Shown here one piece after another: positions 16,736 through 26,081 of a DNA stretch of 59,477 nt. The notes below the pieces were generated by a model. It did no database searches and was not told where the DNA came from. It worked only from the letters and a program-made list of their open reading frames with translations. The stretch is from Trueperaceae bacterium. GTDB lineage: Bacteria; Deinococcota; Deinococci; Deinococcales; Trueperaceae. Position 1 is the stretch's first letter; each line of letters begins with the position of its first letter. The position numbers were made by a program, and so were the translations under genes. The DNA lies in assembly GCA_019454765.1 (NCBI GenBank), contig JACFNR010000013.1, forward strand, positions 1 to 59,477, in the 5' to 3' direction.

Positions 16736-17223
16736 ACGAACGTGCCGCAGCGCGCCAGCAGGTGCCTGACAGCGAGCAGCGTGACGCCCGAGGTCGTCTC
16801 GCTCCCGTTCGCCACCGCGGTCCACACCTCGAGCGCGTCGCGCCACTCGGGCACGAGGTGCTCGCCCGGGTCGGCGTCGGCTCTAGCCTGGCGCGTGCGG
16901 GTCAACTCGAACAGGTGGCAGAGCTCGTCGGTGAAGCCGGGCGAGGCGTAGAGGCGCGTGACGGGGACGAGCTCCCCTGCCAGGTGGACCTCCTCGGCCG
17001 CCTCGCGGGCGGCCGCCTCGGCCGGCGACTCGCCCGGCTCGATCAGGCCGGCGGGGATCTCCCACGTGGCGGCGCCCACCGCAGGGCGCGCCTGCCGGAC
17101 GCCGAGCAGCTCCCGGCCCCGCGCCACGAGGACGGCCACCGCGTCGGGGTGCTCCACCACCTCCCAGTGGCCGTCCAAGGTCGCCACGGTGATGAGCCTG
17201 CCGCGGAACTTGACCTCTCGCAT
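16732..17223 (-). CDS. Nudix hydrolase, ADP-ribose-pyrophosphatase-like
   Basis: The 163-residue protein has WEIPAGLIEPGESPAEAAAR followed by EAAEEVHL, the Nudix box in the setting typical of ADP-sugar pyrophosphatases (EIPAG before the box, YASPGFTDE after it). The conserved Gly near the box end (EExGU) is His here. It lies 27 bp after ftsZ, is joined to ribF by a GTGA overlap, and probably belongs to the dcw transcript. Its likely role is housekeeping removal of ADP-ribose or related nucleotides; the exact substrate is not shown. Confidence 0.85.
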   Translation of the reverse strand: MREVKFRGRLITVATLDGHWEVVEHPDAVAVLVARGRELLGVRQARPAVGAATWEIPAGLIEPGESPAEAAAREAAEEVHLAGELVPVTRLYASPGFTDELCHLFELTRTRQARADADPGEHLVPEWRDALEVWTAVANGSETTSGVTLLAVRHLLARCGTFV

Positions 17224-17250
17224 CAGATCGTCGCGCCGTCTCGCGGCGGC

Positions 17251-18336
17251 TCAGTTCTCGGTCGCGTCGGGGTTGTAGCGCAGGAACGCCGGGATGTCGT
17301 AGTTGCTGGGGTCGTAAGCCTTGCCGGCGCCGCCGGAAAGGCCGCCACGCAGGTGGGTTGGGCGCAACACGCGCGTCTGCGGCGCCTGGTCGAAGCCGGC
17401 CGCGATCACCGTGACGCGCACCTCGTCCCCGGCGTCCTCGTCGCTGGTGACGCCGAACAGGACGTTGGGTTGATCGATCTCGGTGGCCTCCGAGATCTTC
17501 TCCACGATGTCGGTGGCGTCGTGCAGCGTGAGGCCGTGCGACCCGGTGATGTTGATGAGCAGGTTGCGGGCCCCCTCGACGCCGCGCGCCAGCAGCGGGG
17601 AGTGGGTGGCCGACTCGGCCGCCTCGTCGGCGAGGTTCTCGCCGCGACCGGCCCCGATGCCCATCAGGACCGTGCCGGCACCCTGCAGGAGCGCCTTGAC
17701 GTCGGCGAAGTCGACGTTGATCAGGCCGGGCACGTTGATGACGTCGCTGATGCCACGCACGCCGTGGTAGAGCACGCGGTCGGCCACGCGGAACGCGTCC
17801 TGCAGCGTGGTCTTGCGGTCGAGCGCCGTCATGAGGCGCTGGTTCTCCACCACGATGAGGGCGTCGACCTTGTCCTCTAGCCGCCGCAGGCCCTCCTGCG
17901 CCTGCGCCATGCGCCGCGGGCCCTCCATCTGGAAGGGGGAGGTCACGACGGCGATGGCGAGGGCGCCCAGCTCGCGGGCGACCTCGGCCACGATCGGCGC
18001 GCTGCCCGTCCCGGTGCCGCCGCCCATGCCGGCCGTGATGAACACCAGGTCGGAGCCGCGCAGCGCCTCCGCGATGCGGTCGCGGTCCTCGAGGGCGGCC
18101 TTCTCGCCGACCTCCGGGTTGGCGCCGGCCCCCAGACCCTTGGTGAGGTGGTCGCCCATCTGGATGCGGACGTCGGCCAGCGAGGTGGCCAACACCTGCG
18201 CGTCGGTGTTCGCGGCCACGAACTCCACGCCCCTCAGGCCCGTCTCGATCATGCGGTTGACCGCGTTGTTCCCCCCGCCACCCAAGCCGATCACCCGGAT
18301 GACCGCGTTGTCGACGTTGCTCATCACCTCGTCCAC
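17251..18336 (-). CDS. ftsZ: Cell division protein FtsZ (tubulin-like GTPase)
   Basis: The 361-residue protein contains VIGLGGGGNNAVNRMI, the tubulin signature GMGGGTGTGSAP, the T7 loop NVDFADVK and the C-terminal conserved peptide YDIPAFLRYNPD, which binds FtsA and other partners. The linker before the peptide is short. FtsZ assembles the Z-ring at midcell. It follows ftsA directly (15 bp), the usual order. GTG 18336 has AGGGGA upstream; ATG 18324 (MSNVDNAV) is the alternative start. Confidence 0.97.
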   Translation of the reverse strand: MDEVMSNVDNAVIRVIGLGGGGNNAVNRMIETGLRGVEFVAANTDAQVLATSLADVRIQMGDHLTKGLGAGANPEVGEKAALEDRDRIAEALRGSDLVFITAGMGGGTGTGSAPIVAEVARELGALAIAVVTSPFQMEGPRRMAQAQEGLRRLEDKVDALIVVENQRLMTALDRKTTLQDAFRVADRVLYHGVRGISDVINVPGLINVDFADVKALLQGAGTVLMGIGAGRGENLADEAAESATHSPLLARGVEGARNLLINITGSHGLTLHDATDIVEKISEATEIDQPNVLFGVTSDEDAGDEVRVTVIAAGFDQAPQTRVLRPTHLRGGLSGGAGKAYDPSNYDIPAFLRYNPDATEN

Positions 18337-18351
18337 CTTTCCCCTGCCACC

Positions 18352-19584
18352 TTAGAAGAAGTCCTTCAGTACCCTGCGGATCCTGCCGAAGAGGCCCTCG
18401 GCGTCGTCGGCCACCGGGCGGCGCGTGGACGGGACGACCACGGGACCCTGCGCCATGCCGTAACGTACCAACCCCACCGCCGTGGCGTGGGCCGGGCTGG
18501 CGACCACGTCGGCCAGGCCGGAGACGCCGTCGGGCTTGCCGATGCGGACGGGCAGGCGGAAGCGGTCGTTGGCCACCTGCTCCACCCCCGGCATCAGGGC
18601 CGCGCCGCCGGTTATGACCACGTTGCCCGCCAGCAGCTCGAGGGCGCCCATGCGCTGTTCGATGTCGCGCCTGACCATGTCGAGGATCTCCACGACGCGC
18701 GGCCTGATGACCTGCGCCAGCTCGAAGGTCGAGATGGTGGCGGTGTAGCTGGGGTTGGCGACCTCCAGCTCCACGTCGCGGTCGGCCAGCTCGGGCAGGG
18801 CAACGCCGTAGCGGCGCTTGACGCGCTCTGCTTCGTCCGGCGGGATGCGCAGCAGCTGGCTGATGTCCTGCGTGATGTGGTCGCCACCCAGCGGGATGAC
18901 GGCGGAATGCGCCAGGGTGCCGCGGCGGAACACGCCCACGTCGGTCGTGCCGCCGCCGACGTCGATCAGGAGGGTCGTGAGCTCCTGCTCGCCGCGGTTC
19001 AGCACGGCCAGTCCGGAGGCGAGCGCCTGCACGACCATGCCGTCGACGCCGATGCCCGCGTCGGTGGCGCACCGCCGCAGGTTCTGCAGGGGTCCCTGGG
19101 CGCCGGCGACGATGTGCACGTCGACCTCGAGGCGCACGCCGGACATGCCGAGCGGGTCCTTGATGCCGTCGTTGCCGTCGACCACGTACTCCTGCGGGAT
19201 CACGTGGAGGATCTCCATGTTCGCTTCGAGCGGCACCGCGCGGGCGTTCTCGATGGTGCGGTCGACGTCGGAGCGGGTGACGTCGTAGCCGCGCCGTATG
19301 GCCGTCATGCCGTGACTGGTGAGCGCCTTCAGGTGGCTGCCCGCCACCCCGACCCAGGCGGAGTGGACCTCGACGCCGGCGACGCGCTGGGCGGCTGCCA
19401 CCGACTGGCGCACGGCCGCGATGGTGCGCTCCAGGTTGACGACGACCCCCTTGCGCAGGCCGTCGGAAGGCACCGTGCCCTCGCCGATGATGTCGAGCAC
19501 CCCGTCGGACGCGACCTCGCCGATGACGGTGCAGATCTTGGTGGTGCCGATATCGAGCCCGACGATGATGTGTTCGTCACTCAT
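18352..19584 (-). CDS. ftsA: Cell division protein FtsA (actin-like membrane anchor)
   Basis: The 410-residue protein shows the actin/Hsp70 fold: phosphate-1 loop VGLDIGTTKICTVIGE, subdomain 1C (residues ~80-160), phosphate-2 loop LLIDVGGGTTDVGVF, adenosine loop NVVITGGAALMPGV and the C-terminal amphipathic helix GLFGRIRRVLKDFF, which binds the membrane. It tethers FtsZ to the inner membrane and recruits the septal machinery. It overlaps ftsQ by 8 bp and precedes ftsZ. Confidence 0.96.
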   Translation of the reverse strand: MSDEHIIVGLDIGTTKICTVIGEVASDGVLDIIGEGTVPSDGLRKGVVVNLERTIAAVRQSVAAAQRVAGVEVHSAWVGVAGSHLKALTSHGMTAIRRGYDVTRSDVDRTIENARAVPLEANMEILHVIPQEYVVDGNDGIKDPLGMSGVRLEVDVHIVAGAQGPLQNLRRCATDAGIGVDGMVVQALASGLAVLNRGEQELTTLLIDVGGGTTDVGVFRRGTLAHSAVIPLGGDHITQDISQLLRIPPDEAERVKRRYGVALPELADRDVELEVANPSYTATISTFELAQVIRPRVVEILDMVRRDIEQRMGALELLAGNVVITGGAALMPGVEQVANDRFRLPVRIGKPDGVSGLADVVASPAHATAVGLVRYGMAQGPVVVPSTRRPVADDAEGLFGRIRRVLKDFF

Positions 19585-20176
19585 GTGCCTTGCTCACTCC
19601 CCAAGGGTAGACCGCCATGCGGCCCCCACGGTGGCTGACGAATGCCGACCAGTGCTCGCGCAGAGCCTCAGCGCTTGGCGTGAAAAGCCGTGTGCCGTTC
19701 AACTCGATGTCGAACCCTTCCGGCGAGTAGCTTATCACCCTGACACCAAACGGCCGCAGCAGCCTCAGGAGGGCGAGAGCCTCCGTGACGCGCTCCGGCC
19801 CCCAGCCCTCGAGCAGTGGTAGCCCAGCCGTCTCGGCCGGGGTCGCGCCGACAAGGACTGTACCATCGTCGGCCCAGGTGGTCGCGCCGCTGGTCAGCGC
19901 GGGGAAGCGTTCCCGGACGGTGATGGCCACCCTGTCGGGCCACTGCCTGACCACCAGCGCCTGCAGCACCCACGGGTCGGCCGCGAGGCCGCGCACGCGC
20001 CCCGCCGTCACCCACAGGAACGGGTCGCCGACGGCCACGTCGGCGAGGCGCATGATGGCCGCGGCGTCGTGATGAACCTGCCCGGCGACCGTCACGTGCT
20101 CGACGCGGGGCGCGAAGCGGCTGACGACGAGCGCGGCGCCCAGGGCCACGAGCGTGGCGACGAGCAGGCGACGCAC
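19577..20176 (-). CDS. ftsQ: Cell division protein FtsQ/DivIB
   Basis: The 199-residue protein starts VRRLLVATLVALGAALVVS, a single membrane anchor, then a POTRA-like domain (VEHVTVAGQVHHDAAAIMRL) and the FtsQ beta domain (ADPWVLQALVVRQWPDRVAI, VRERFPAL). Sequence similarity of FtsQ proteins is low; the position between murB and ftsA makes the assignment safe. The GTG start at 20176 lies one base after the murB stop (TGAGGTG). The open frame continues upstream inside murB, but those codons are shadow. The protein is somewhat short for the family. Confidence 0.85.
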   Translation of the reverse strand: MRRLLVATLVALGAALVVSRFAPRVEHVTVAGQVHHDAAAIMRLADVAVGDPFLWVTAGRVRGLAADPWVLQALVVRQWPDRVAITVRERFPALTSGATTWADDGTVLVGATPAETAGLPLLEGWGPERVTEALALLRLLRPFGVRVISYSPEGFDIELNGTRLFTPSAEALREHWSAFVSHRGGRMAVYPWGVSKAHE

Positions 20177-20177
20177 C

Positions 20178-21041
20178 TCAGAAGCCCCAGAGGCGCCACT
20201 CCAGCTCGAGCGGCGGCCGCACGCGCGCCTGGACGAGCGCCAGCAGCGCCCGCATGTCCGCGGCGGTGGCGCCGCCCAGGTTGACGATGAAGTTGCCGTG
20301 CTCGTGCGCCACCATGGCGTTCCCCACGCGCGCGCCCTTGAGGCCGGCAAGGTCGATGAGGCGCCCGGCCGACTCACCCGCGGGGTTCTTGAAGGCGCAC
20401 CCGGCCGACTTCACCTTGGGTTGGCCCGCGCGGGCGGCGTCCACCACCAGCATGCGCTCCGCCACGCGCTCAGGCGTGGAGGCCACGAGGCGCAGCCTGG
20501 CGCCCGTCACGATGGCGCCCGGCGGCAGCGAGGCGTGCCGGTAGGCGAAGCCGAGGGAGGCGGCCGGAACCACCTCGCGCGCGCCGTCCACGAACAGCTC
20601 GACCTCGACAAGCGCGTCGGCCATCTCGCCGAAGCGCGTGCCGGCGTTCATGGCCACGGCGCCGCCCAGCACGGCTGGCACGCCCGAGAGGCCCTCGAGG
20701 CCGGATAGCCCCGCGCGCTGCGCGCGTCGCACGAGCCCGGGCAGGGGAGTGGCGGCCCCCACCCAGGCGTCCGCCCTCTGCCCGAACGTGGCCATGGTGT
20801 TGTAGCTGCGCCCCAGCCGCACGACGCGCTCGTCGACGCCTGCGTCGGCCACCAGCACGTTGGCGCCCGAGCCCAGCACGAGGTACGGCGCGGCGGTCGC
20901 CTCGCGCAGGCCGGCGTCGTCCTCCACCTCCCACAGCTCGGCGCTCCCGCCGACCTGCAGGGTCGTGAGGTCACGCAGGTCGAGGGTGCGCACCCTGGCG
21001 CCTCCGCGCGCGCCGCCCGTCCGCGTCGTCACCGCCGGCAC
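20178..21041 (-). CDS. murB: UDP-N-acetylmuramate dehydrogenase (UDP-N-acetylenolpyruvoylglucosamine reductase)
   Basis: The 287-residue protein has the FAD-binding motif YLVLGSGANVLVADAG, GLEGLSGVPAVLGGAVAMNA, FAYRHASLPPG and the terminal GCAFKNPAGESAGRLIDLAG, then GNAMVAHEHGNFIVNLGGAT. The Ser/Cys region and YRHS-like motif place it with MurB; the compact length suggests the shorter (type II) class. It reduces UDP-GlcNAc-enolpyruvate with NADPH. GTG 21041 starts 3 bp after the murC stop. Confidence 0.94.
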   Translation of the reverse strand: MPAVTTRTGGARGGARVRTLDLRDLTTLQVGGSAELWEVEDDAGLREATAAPYLVLGSGANVLVADAGVDERVVRLGRSYNTMATFGQRADAWVGAATPLPGLVRRAQRAGLSGLEGLSGVPAVLGGAVAMNAGTRFGEMADALVEVELFVDGAREVVPAASLGFAYRHASLPPGAIVTGARLRLVASTPERVAERMLVVDAARAGQPKVKSAGCAFKNPAGESAGRLIDLAGLKGARVGNAMVAHEHGNFIVNLGGATAADMRALLALVQARVRPPLELEWRLWGF

Positions 21042-21044
21042 CCC

Positions 21045-22514
21045 TCAGGCCCCTGGTGTGGCGTGCGCGCCGGGCAGCGACTCGCTCCCGGCCCCGGCCT
21101 TGGCCGCCGCCCGGGCGCCGAGCGCGGCGGCGACGCGCCACACGTCACCCGCCCCCAGGGTGATCAGCAGGTCGCCGGGGGCGGCCGTTTCCGCCAGGTA
21201 GCCCTCCACCTCAGCGAGGTCGAACACGCGGGCGCTCACCCCGAGGGAGCGGATGCGCTCCGCGATGAGCTCGGGCGACACGCCGGCGATCGGCCGTTCG
21301 CCCGCACCGTAAACGGCGAGGACGAGCACCTCGTCGGCGAGCGCCGCCGCCGCCGCGAGGGCGGGCCACTGCCTGGCCGTGCGCACCCAGCGGTGCGGCT
21401 GCAGCACGGCGCGCACGCGGCGCCCCGTGGCGCGCGCCGCCTGCAAGGTGGCGGCCACCTCGGTGGGGTGGTGCGCGTAGTCGTCGATGACGAGGGCGCC
21501 GTTCAGCTCGCCGTACGACTGCCAGCGCCGCCCGACGCCGTGGAAGGCGGCCAGGGCGGGTAGCGCCGGTCGCGGGTCGAGGCCGGCGGCGTGGACCGCC
21601 GCCACGGCCGCCGCCGCGTTGAGCACGTTGTGCTTCCCGGGCACGGCCAGCGTGACGGCGCAGGACGTCAGGCCCGGGCCTGTCAGGGTGAAGGTGCTGC
21701 CGGCGGCGGCGAGCCGCACGTCGTCGATGCGGTAGTCGGCGCCCGCGTCGACCCCGTAGGAGCGCGCGGCGGGGTGGCCCGCCACCAGCTCGGGGAGCCC
21801 CGGCCAGTCGTGGCAGTAGACGAGGCGTTCGCTGGCCAACGCGAATCGGCGCGCCGCGTCGCGCAGGTCCTCCACCGACGCGTGGTAGTTGCGGCGCTCG
21901 TCGTACTCGCCCGCCACGTGGTCGTCGTCGAGGTTCGTGATCACGGCCACGCGGGCGGCGAGGTCGGCGAAGCCCGGGTCGGATTCGTCCACCTCCGCGG
22001 CGAGCCACGGCCCGCGGCCGTAACGCATGCTGCCGCCGATGCTCGGCAGCGACGCCCCGAGCTGGACGGAGGTGTCCGCGTCGAGGGCCAGGAGCATGGT
22101 GGCGACCATGGCGGTCGTCGTGCTCTTGCCGTGCGTGCCGGTGACGGCGACCGCCTGGCGGCGGGCGAACAGCTCGCCGAGGAGGGCGATGCGGCGCATG
22201 ACGCGCACGCCGGCCGCGCGAGCGGCCGCCAGCTCGGGGTGGTCGAACGGCACGGCCATGCTGTGGACGAGCACGTCGGCGCTCGCGGCGTGCCGGGCGT
22301 CGTGGCCGGTGCTCGTCGCGATGCCGAGGGCGTCCAGGTCGTCGAGCGCCGCGCCGCCCACCTGGTCGCAGCCGCTCACGACGAACCCCTCGGCGTGGCA
22401 CCAGCGGGCGAGGGCCGCCATGCTGACCCCGCCGATCCCCATGAAGTGGATGTGGCCGCCCGGCACGTCGCTGAGGTCGGGCCGGGTCGTCGTCGTCATG
22501 TCGCGTGCTTCCAT
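21045..22514 (-). CDS. murC: UDP-N-acetylmuramate--L-alanine ligase
   Basis: The 489-residue protein shows HIHFMGIGGVSMAALARWCH (the MurC N-terminal UDP-binding loop), the P-loop AVTGTHGKSTTTAMVATML, EVDESDPGF, NLDDDHVAGEY and VIDDYAHHPTEV. It adds the first amino acid of the stem peptide. ATG 22514 follows the murG stop by 3 bp; a second ATG at 22499 (MTTTTRPD) has GGAAG upstream and could be the real start. The order murG-murC-murB is standard for dcw clusters. Confidence 0.96.
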   Translation of the reverse strand: MEARDMTTTTRPDLSDVPGGHIHFMGIGGVSMAALARWCHAEGFVVSGCDQVGGAALDDLDALGIATSTGHDARHAASADVLVHSMAVPFDHPELAAARAAGVRVMRRIALLGELFARRQAVAVTGTHGKSTTTAMVATMLLALDADTSVQLGASLPSIGGSMRYGRGPWLAAEVDESDPGFADLAARVAVITNLDDDHVAGEYDERRNYHASVEDLRDAARRFALASERLVYCHDWPGLPELVAGHPAARSYGVDAGADYRIDDVRLAAAGSTFTLTGPGLTSCAVTLAVPGKHNVLNAAAAVAAVHAAGLDPRPALPALAAFHGVGRRWQSYGELNGALVIDDYAHHPTEVAATLQAARATGRRVRAVLQPHRWVRTARQWPALAAAAALADEVLVLAVYGAGERPIAGVSPELIAERIRSLGVSARVFDLAEVEGYLAETAAPGDLLITLGAGDVWRVAAALGARAAAKAGAGSESLPGAHATPGA

Positions 22515-22517
22515 CAG

Positions 22518-23618
22518 CTAGCTCACCAACTCCAACACGGCGCCAACGATACGACGCGCCGCCCCTGCCGGCGTGCGCGCCGCGGCGGCGGCGGCCGCCT
22601 GGGCCCGCCAGGTCGGCTCGAGCGCCCCTGCCCACACCTGCGCCAGCCGCCCCAGGTCGTCCTCCTCGAGCATCACGCCCGCGCCGGCCGCCGCGACCGC
22701 GCGGGCGTTGTGGCGCTGGTGGTCCTCCGCCGCGCTCGGCAGGGGCACCATCAGGGTCGGCACGCCGTGGAAGGCGGCCTCCGACAGCGTGCCGACGCCG
22801 GCGCGGGTGATGGCCAGGTCGGCGGCCGACCAGGCCGTGGCGGCGTCGAGGTAGGGCCGGGCGAAGTACCGCGCGTCTGCCGCGGCCCGGGCCTCGGTGC
22901 CGGCCAGCGCGCCCTCGACCTCGGCGAGCCAGCGCGGCCCCGTCGAGTGCAGCACCACGTGGGGCCGCGCCGGGTCCGTCGGCGCCGGCAGGGCGAGGTA
23001 GGCGGCGGGTACCGCCCGGTTGAGGGTGAGCGAGCCCTGGGAGCCGCCCATGACCAGCGTGACCACGGCGTCCCGCGGCAGCCCGAGGGCGGCGCGGGCG
23101 GCTTCTCGCGGGACGCGCTCCTCGCGCACCGGGAACGGCACGACGAGGGTCCTTGGCGCGCGCACGTGGGCGAGCGCCTCGGGCTGCGCCGACACGAACA
23201 GGCGGCTCGAGCCCGCGAACCAGCGGTTCACGCGGCTCGGGAAGGCGTTGCCCTCGTGCAGCACGAGTGGGACGCCGAGGAGGCGCGCGGCGGCGCAGCC
23301 GGGTAGGGAAGCGAACCCGCCGAACCCGACGACCAGGTCGGGGGCGTACTCGCGGGCGAGGCGCCGCGCGGCCCACAGTCCGCCCAGGGCGCGGAGCGCC
23401 TGGCGCGGGTCGGGGCGGTGACGGTCCCACTTGCCGGTGCTCACCCCGAGGAAGGGCACGCCGGCCTCGGCGCAGAGGCGCTCCTCCATGCCCCCGGCGC
23501 CGCCGAGCACGGTCACGGTGGCGCCGCGGCTCGTCGCCTCGCGCGCCACGGCGAGGGCGGGGTAGACGTGCCCACCGGTGCCGCCGGTGGCGAGGAGGAG
23601 GCGCGGCGAGCGGGTCAC
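22518..23618 (-). CDS. murG: UDP-GlcNAc:undecaprenyl-PP-MurNAc-pentapeptide GlcNAc transferase
   Basis: The 366-residue GT-B glycosyltransferase starts near the first glycine loop LLLATGGTGGHVYPAL and contains GFGGFASLPGCAAARL, VLHEGNAFPSRVNRWF, MGGSQGSLTLNRA and the donor site ITRAGVGTLSEAAFHGVP. It makes lipid II from lipid I at the inner membrane face. GTG 23618 overlaps the ftsW stop (GTGA). The E-N-A sequence in the acceptor region (HEGNAFPS) is a slight variant of the usual HEQNAxPG. Confidence 0.95.
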   Translation of the reverse strand: MTRSPRLLLATGGTGGHVYPALAVAREATSRGATVTVLGGAGGMEERLCAEAGVPFLGVSTGKWDRHRPDPRQALRALGGLWAARRLAREYAPDLVVGFGGFASLPGCAAARLLGVPLVLHEGNAFPSRVNRWFAGSSRLFVSAQPEALAHVRAPRTLVVPFPVREERVPREAARAALGLPRDAVVTLVMGGSQGSLTLNRAVPAAYLALPAPTDPARPHVVLHSTGPRWLAEVEGALAGTEARAAADARYFARPYLDAATAWSAADLAITRAGVGTLSEAAFHGVPTLMVPLPSAAEDHQRHNARAVAAAGAGVMLEEDDLGRLAQVWAGALEPTWRAQAAAAAAARTPAGAARRIVGAVLELVS

Positions 23619-24715
23619 GGTCTCGAGGCGCCCCTCACGGCGGTGGCGGGACGGTCGACCTGCGGCGCGGCTACGGTCTCGGCGGCCTGGCGACCGGCCA
23701 GCAGCAGGAAGCCGAAGGCCACGGCGACGGACAGCTGCGAGTTGAGGCCGTAGCTGACCCCCGGCAGCGGCATGCCGGTCACGGGGAACATGCCCGACGC
23801 CACGAGGAGGTTGATCCCCGCCTGGCCGCAGACGTAGGCGGTGGCGCCGGCGGCGAGCAGGGCGGCGGGGCCGGTCACGCGCCGGGCGATGCCGAAGCCG
23901 TGCCAGGCGAGGAGCGCGTAGAGCAGGATGAGCGTGAGCACCCCCACGAAGCCGAGCGAGTGCGCGATGGAGACGGCCACGAAGTCCGTGTCTGCCTCGG
24001 GCACGGGCACGCGTCGGCCGGCGCCGACGCCGAGCACGCCCCCGCGGCCGATGGCCTGGAGGGCGCGCAGCGCCTGGTAGGAGAGGTCGGCGGCCTGTGA
24101 CTGGGTCCCCCAGCGGTCGAAGTAGCCGACCATGCGCTCGCCGATGTAGCTGAACTGGCTCAGCACCGTTCCGGCGAGCAGCGCCGCGGTCACGGAGGCG
24201 GTGAACATGATGGCGAGCACGCGGCCGAGGGTGGCGCCGGCGGCGATCATGACCGCCACGGCGAGCACGAACACGAAGCCGGCGGTGCTGACGTCGGGTT
24301 CGATGACGATCAGCCCGGCGGTGAGGCCGATGACAAGCATCGGACGCCATATCTCCCAGTTGCCGTTGTGGTTGTGGAAGAAGGCGGCGAGGTAGGCGAC
24401 GACGGCCACCTTCATGAGCTCGGACGGTTGCACGCTCACGGCCCCGATGAGGAGCCAGCGCTTGCTCTCGCTGCCGGCCGGCGACACGCCGATGAACAGG
24501 ACGAGGACCAGGGCCACGAGGAGGGTGACGAAGGCGTACGGGGAGAGCTTGACGACGTGGCGGGCGCGCAGGCGCCCGACGGCGAGGCTGACGAGGAGCG
24601 CGGCGGCGAGGCGCAGCGCCTGCTCGAGGGCGAGGCCGGGCGCGGCTGCGGCCACCCCCACGACGCCTAGGACCCCGAGCGTCACCTGGATGCTCACGAG
24701 CAGCCGGTCAGTCAC
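23615..24715 (-). CDS. ftsW: SEDS-family septal glycosyltransferase FtsW
   Basis: The 366-residue protein has about ten membrane helices, with the SEDS motifs KRWLLIGAVSVQPSELMKVA and IVIEPDVSTAGFVFVLAVAV. The usual GIGAG-KL-LPEAHTDFIFA segment is GVGAGRRVPVPEADTDFVAV and the usual PFVSYGGSS is LPGVSYGLNS, so two signature regions diverge. FtsW polymerises lipid II at the septum with FtsI. GTG 24715 overlaps murD by 8 bp. Position between murD and murG matches FtsW rather than RodA. Confidence 0.92.
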   Translation of the reverse strand: MTDRLLVSIQVTLGVLGVVGVAAAAPGLALEQALRLAAALLVSLAVGRLRARHVVKLSPYAFVTLLVALVLVLFIGVSPAGSESKRWLLIGAVSVQPSELMKVAVVAYLAAFFHNHNGNWEIWRPMLVIGLTAGLIVIEPDVSTAGFVFVLAVAVMIAAGATLGRVLAIMFTASVTAALLAGTVLSQFSYIGERMVGYFDRWGTQSQAADLSYQALRALQAIGRGGVLGVGAGRRVPVPEADTDFVAVSIAHSLGFVGVLTLILLYALLAWHGFGIARRVTGPAALLAAGATAYVCGQAGINLLVASGMFPVTGMPLPGVSYGLNSQLSVAVAFGFLLLAGRQAAETVAAPQVDRPATAVRGASRP

Positions 24716-26081
24716 CGTCTCGCTCCCCGGTGGCGCCGAGCCGCGCGACGGCCTCCCGGTAGGCGGCGGCGCGGTCGACGTAGTCGACGAACTGGTCGAA
24801 GGAGGCGGCGAGCGGCGCGAGCAGCACCCGGCCGGCGCCGCCGCGGTTGGCACGCAGGTGCGCCACGGCGGCGCCGACGGCGGCGCGCATGGCGGCGCGT
24901 CCGCCCCGCTCGGCGACCGTCACGGTGGGCACGACGTCGCCGAATGCCGCGACGAACTCCTGGGCGCTGGCGCCGAACGCCACCAGCAGGTCGACGCGCT
25001 CGGCCACCAGCTCCTTGAGGCCGGAGACGTCGGCGCCCTTGCCCTGCCCGCCGGCCAGCCACACGAGCGGTCCCGGTGTGGCCGCGATGGCGGCGGCCAC
25101 GGCCAGGGGGCGGGTGGCGATCGAGTCCTCCACGAAGCGGATGTCGCCTACGCGCCCGGCGGGGGCGTAGCGCCCCGGCAGGCCGGTGAAGGCGCGCAGC
25201 CCGGCGGCCACGGCGGTCGGGTCGGCGCCGACGGCGGTGCAGGCGAGCGCCACGGCGAGGGCGTTGGCCACTTGGTGGTCGCCCTGGACGTGGAGCTCGT
25301 CGGCGCCGAGCAGGGGCGTGCCGTCGAGCACGAGGCGCCCACCCAGGTTGCGGTAGCCGTGGGCCTCGTGGCGCAGCGAGAAGCGGCGCACGGCGACGCC
25401 CCGCGCCGCCGCGTCGTCGGCCCAGGTGCGCAAGATGGCGTCGTCGTCGTTGACGACGAAGGTGCTGCTAGCGCCCAGGTTGGCTATCAGGTTGCGCTTG
25501 GCGGCGTGGTAGGCGGTCACGCTGCCGTGCCGGTCGATGTGGTCCTCGCCGAGGTTGAGGAGGACGGCGACGTCTGGCCTGAAGGTGGGGCAGCGTTCGA
25601 GTTGGAAGGACGACATCTCCACCACGTGCAGGGCGCCCGGCCGGGCGACGGCCGCGAGCGCCGGGACGATGTTGCCGCCAGCGACGGCGTCCATGCCCGC
25701 GGCGGCGAGCGTGTCCGTCGTCCACCTCGTGACGCTGCCCTTGCCGGCCGTGCCGCTGACGCCGATGTAGACGCCCGGCGTCGTGCGCCAGACCCACTCG
25801 ACCTCACCTATCACCTCGGTGCCGGCGGCGCGCAGCGCCCGGAGGTCGGGGTGGTCGATGGGCACTCCGGGTGCGGCGATGCAGAGCGCGTAGGGGGTGG
25901 CGTCCGTGCCGGGGGCAGCGGCTCGGCGCGCCCCGCGGGCGAGCGCGGCGTCGACGTCGGGTCCGTCCGCGCGCCGCTCGAAGAAGGCGACGGCGTGGCC
26001 GTCGGCGGTGAGGCGCTCGAGGGCGGCGAGCCCGGAGCGGCCGAGGCCGTAGACGAGCGTCTCCCGCGCGCGAGCGCTCAC
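24708..26081 (-). CDS. murD: UDP-N-acetylmuramoylalanine--D-glutamate ligase
   Basis: The 457-residue protein has the N-terminal YGLGRSGLAALERL loop, the ATP-binding loop GVSGTAGKGSVTRW (the canonical Asn of GTNGK is Ala), LNLGEDHIDRHGSV, HQVANALAVALACTAVG and WLAGGQGKGADVSGL. It adds D-Glu to UDP-MurNAc-L-Ala. GTG 26081 overlaps the mraY stop as GTGA; upstream codons in this frame are inside mraY. The order mraY-murD-ftsW is standard. Confidence 0.95.
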   Translation of the reverse strand: MSARARETLVYGLGRSGLAALERLTADGHAVAFFERRADGPDVDAALARGARRAAAPGTDATPYALCIAAPGVPIDHPDLRALRAAGTEVIGEVEWVWRTTPGVYIGVSGTAGKGSVTRWTTDTLAAAGMDAVAGGNIVPALAAVARPGALHVVEMSSFQLERCPTFRPDVAVLLNLGEDHIDRHGSVTAYHAAKRNLIANLGASSTFVVNDDDAILRTWADDAAARGVAVRRFSLRHEAHGYRNLGGRLVLDGTPLLGADELHVQGDHQVANALAVALACTAVGADPTAVAAGLRAFTGLPGRYAPAGRVGDIRFVEDSIATRPLAVAAAIAATPGPLVWLAGGQGKGADVSGLKELVAERVDLLVAFGASAQEFVAAFGDVVPTVTVAERGGRAAMRAAVGAAVAHLRANRGGAGRVLLAPLAASFDQFVDYVDRAAAYREAVARLGATGERDGD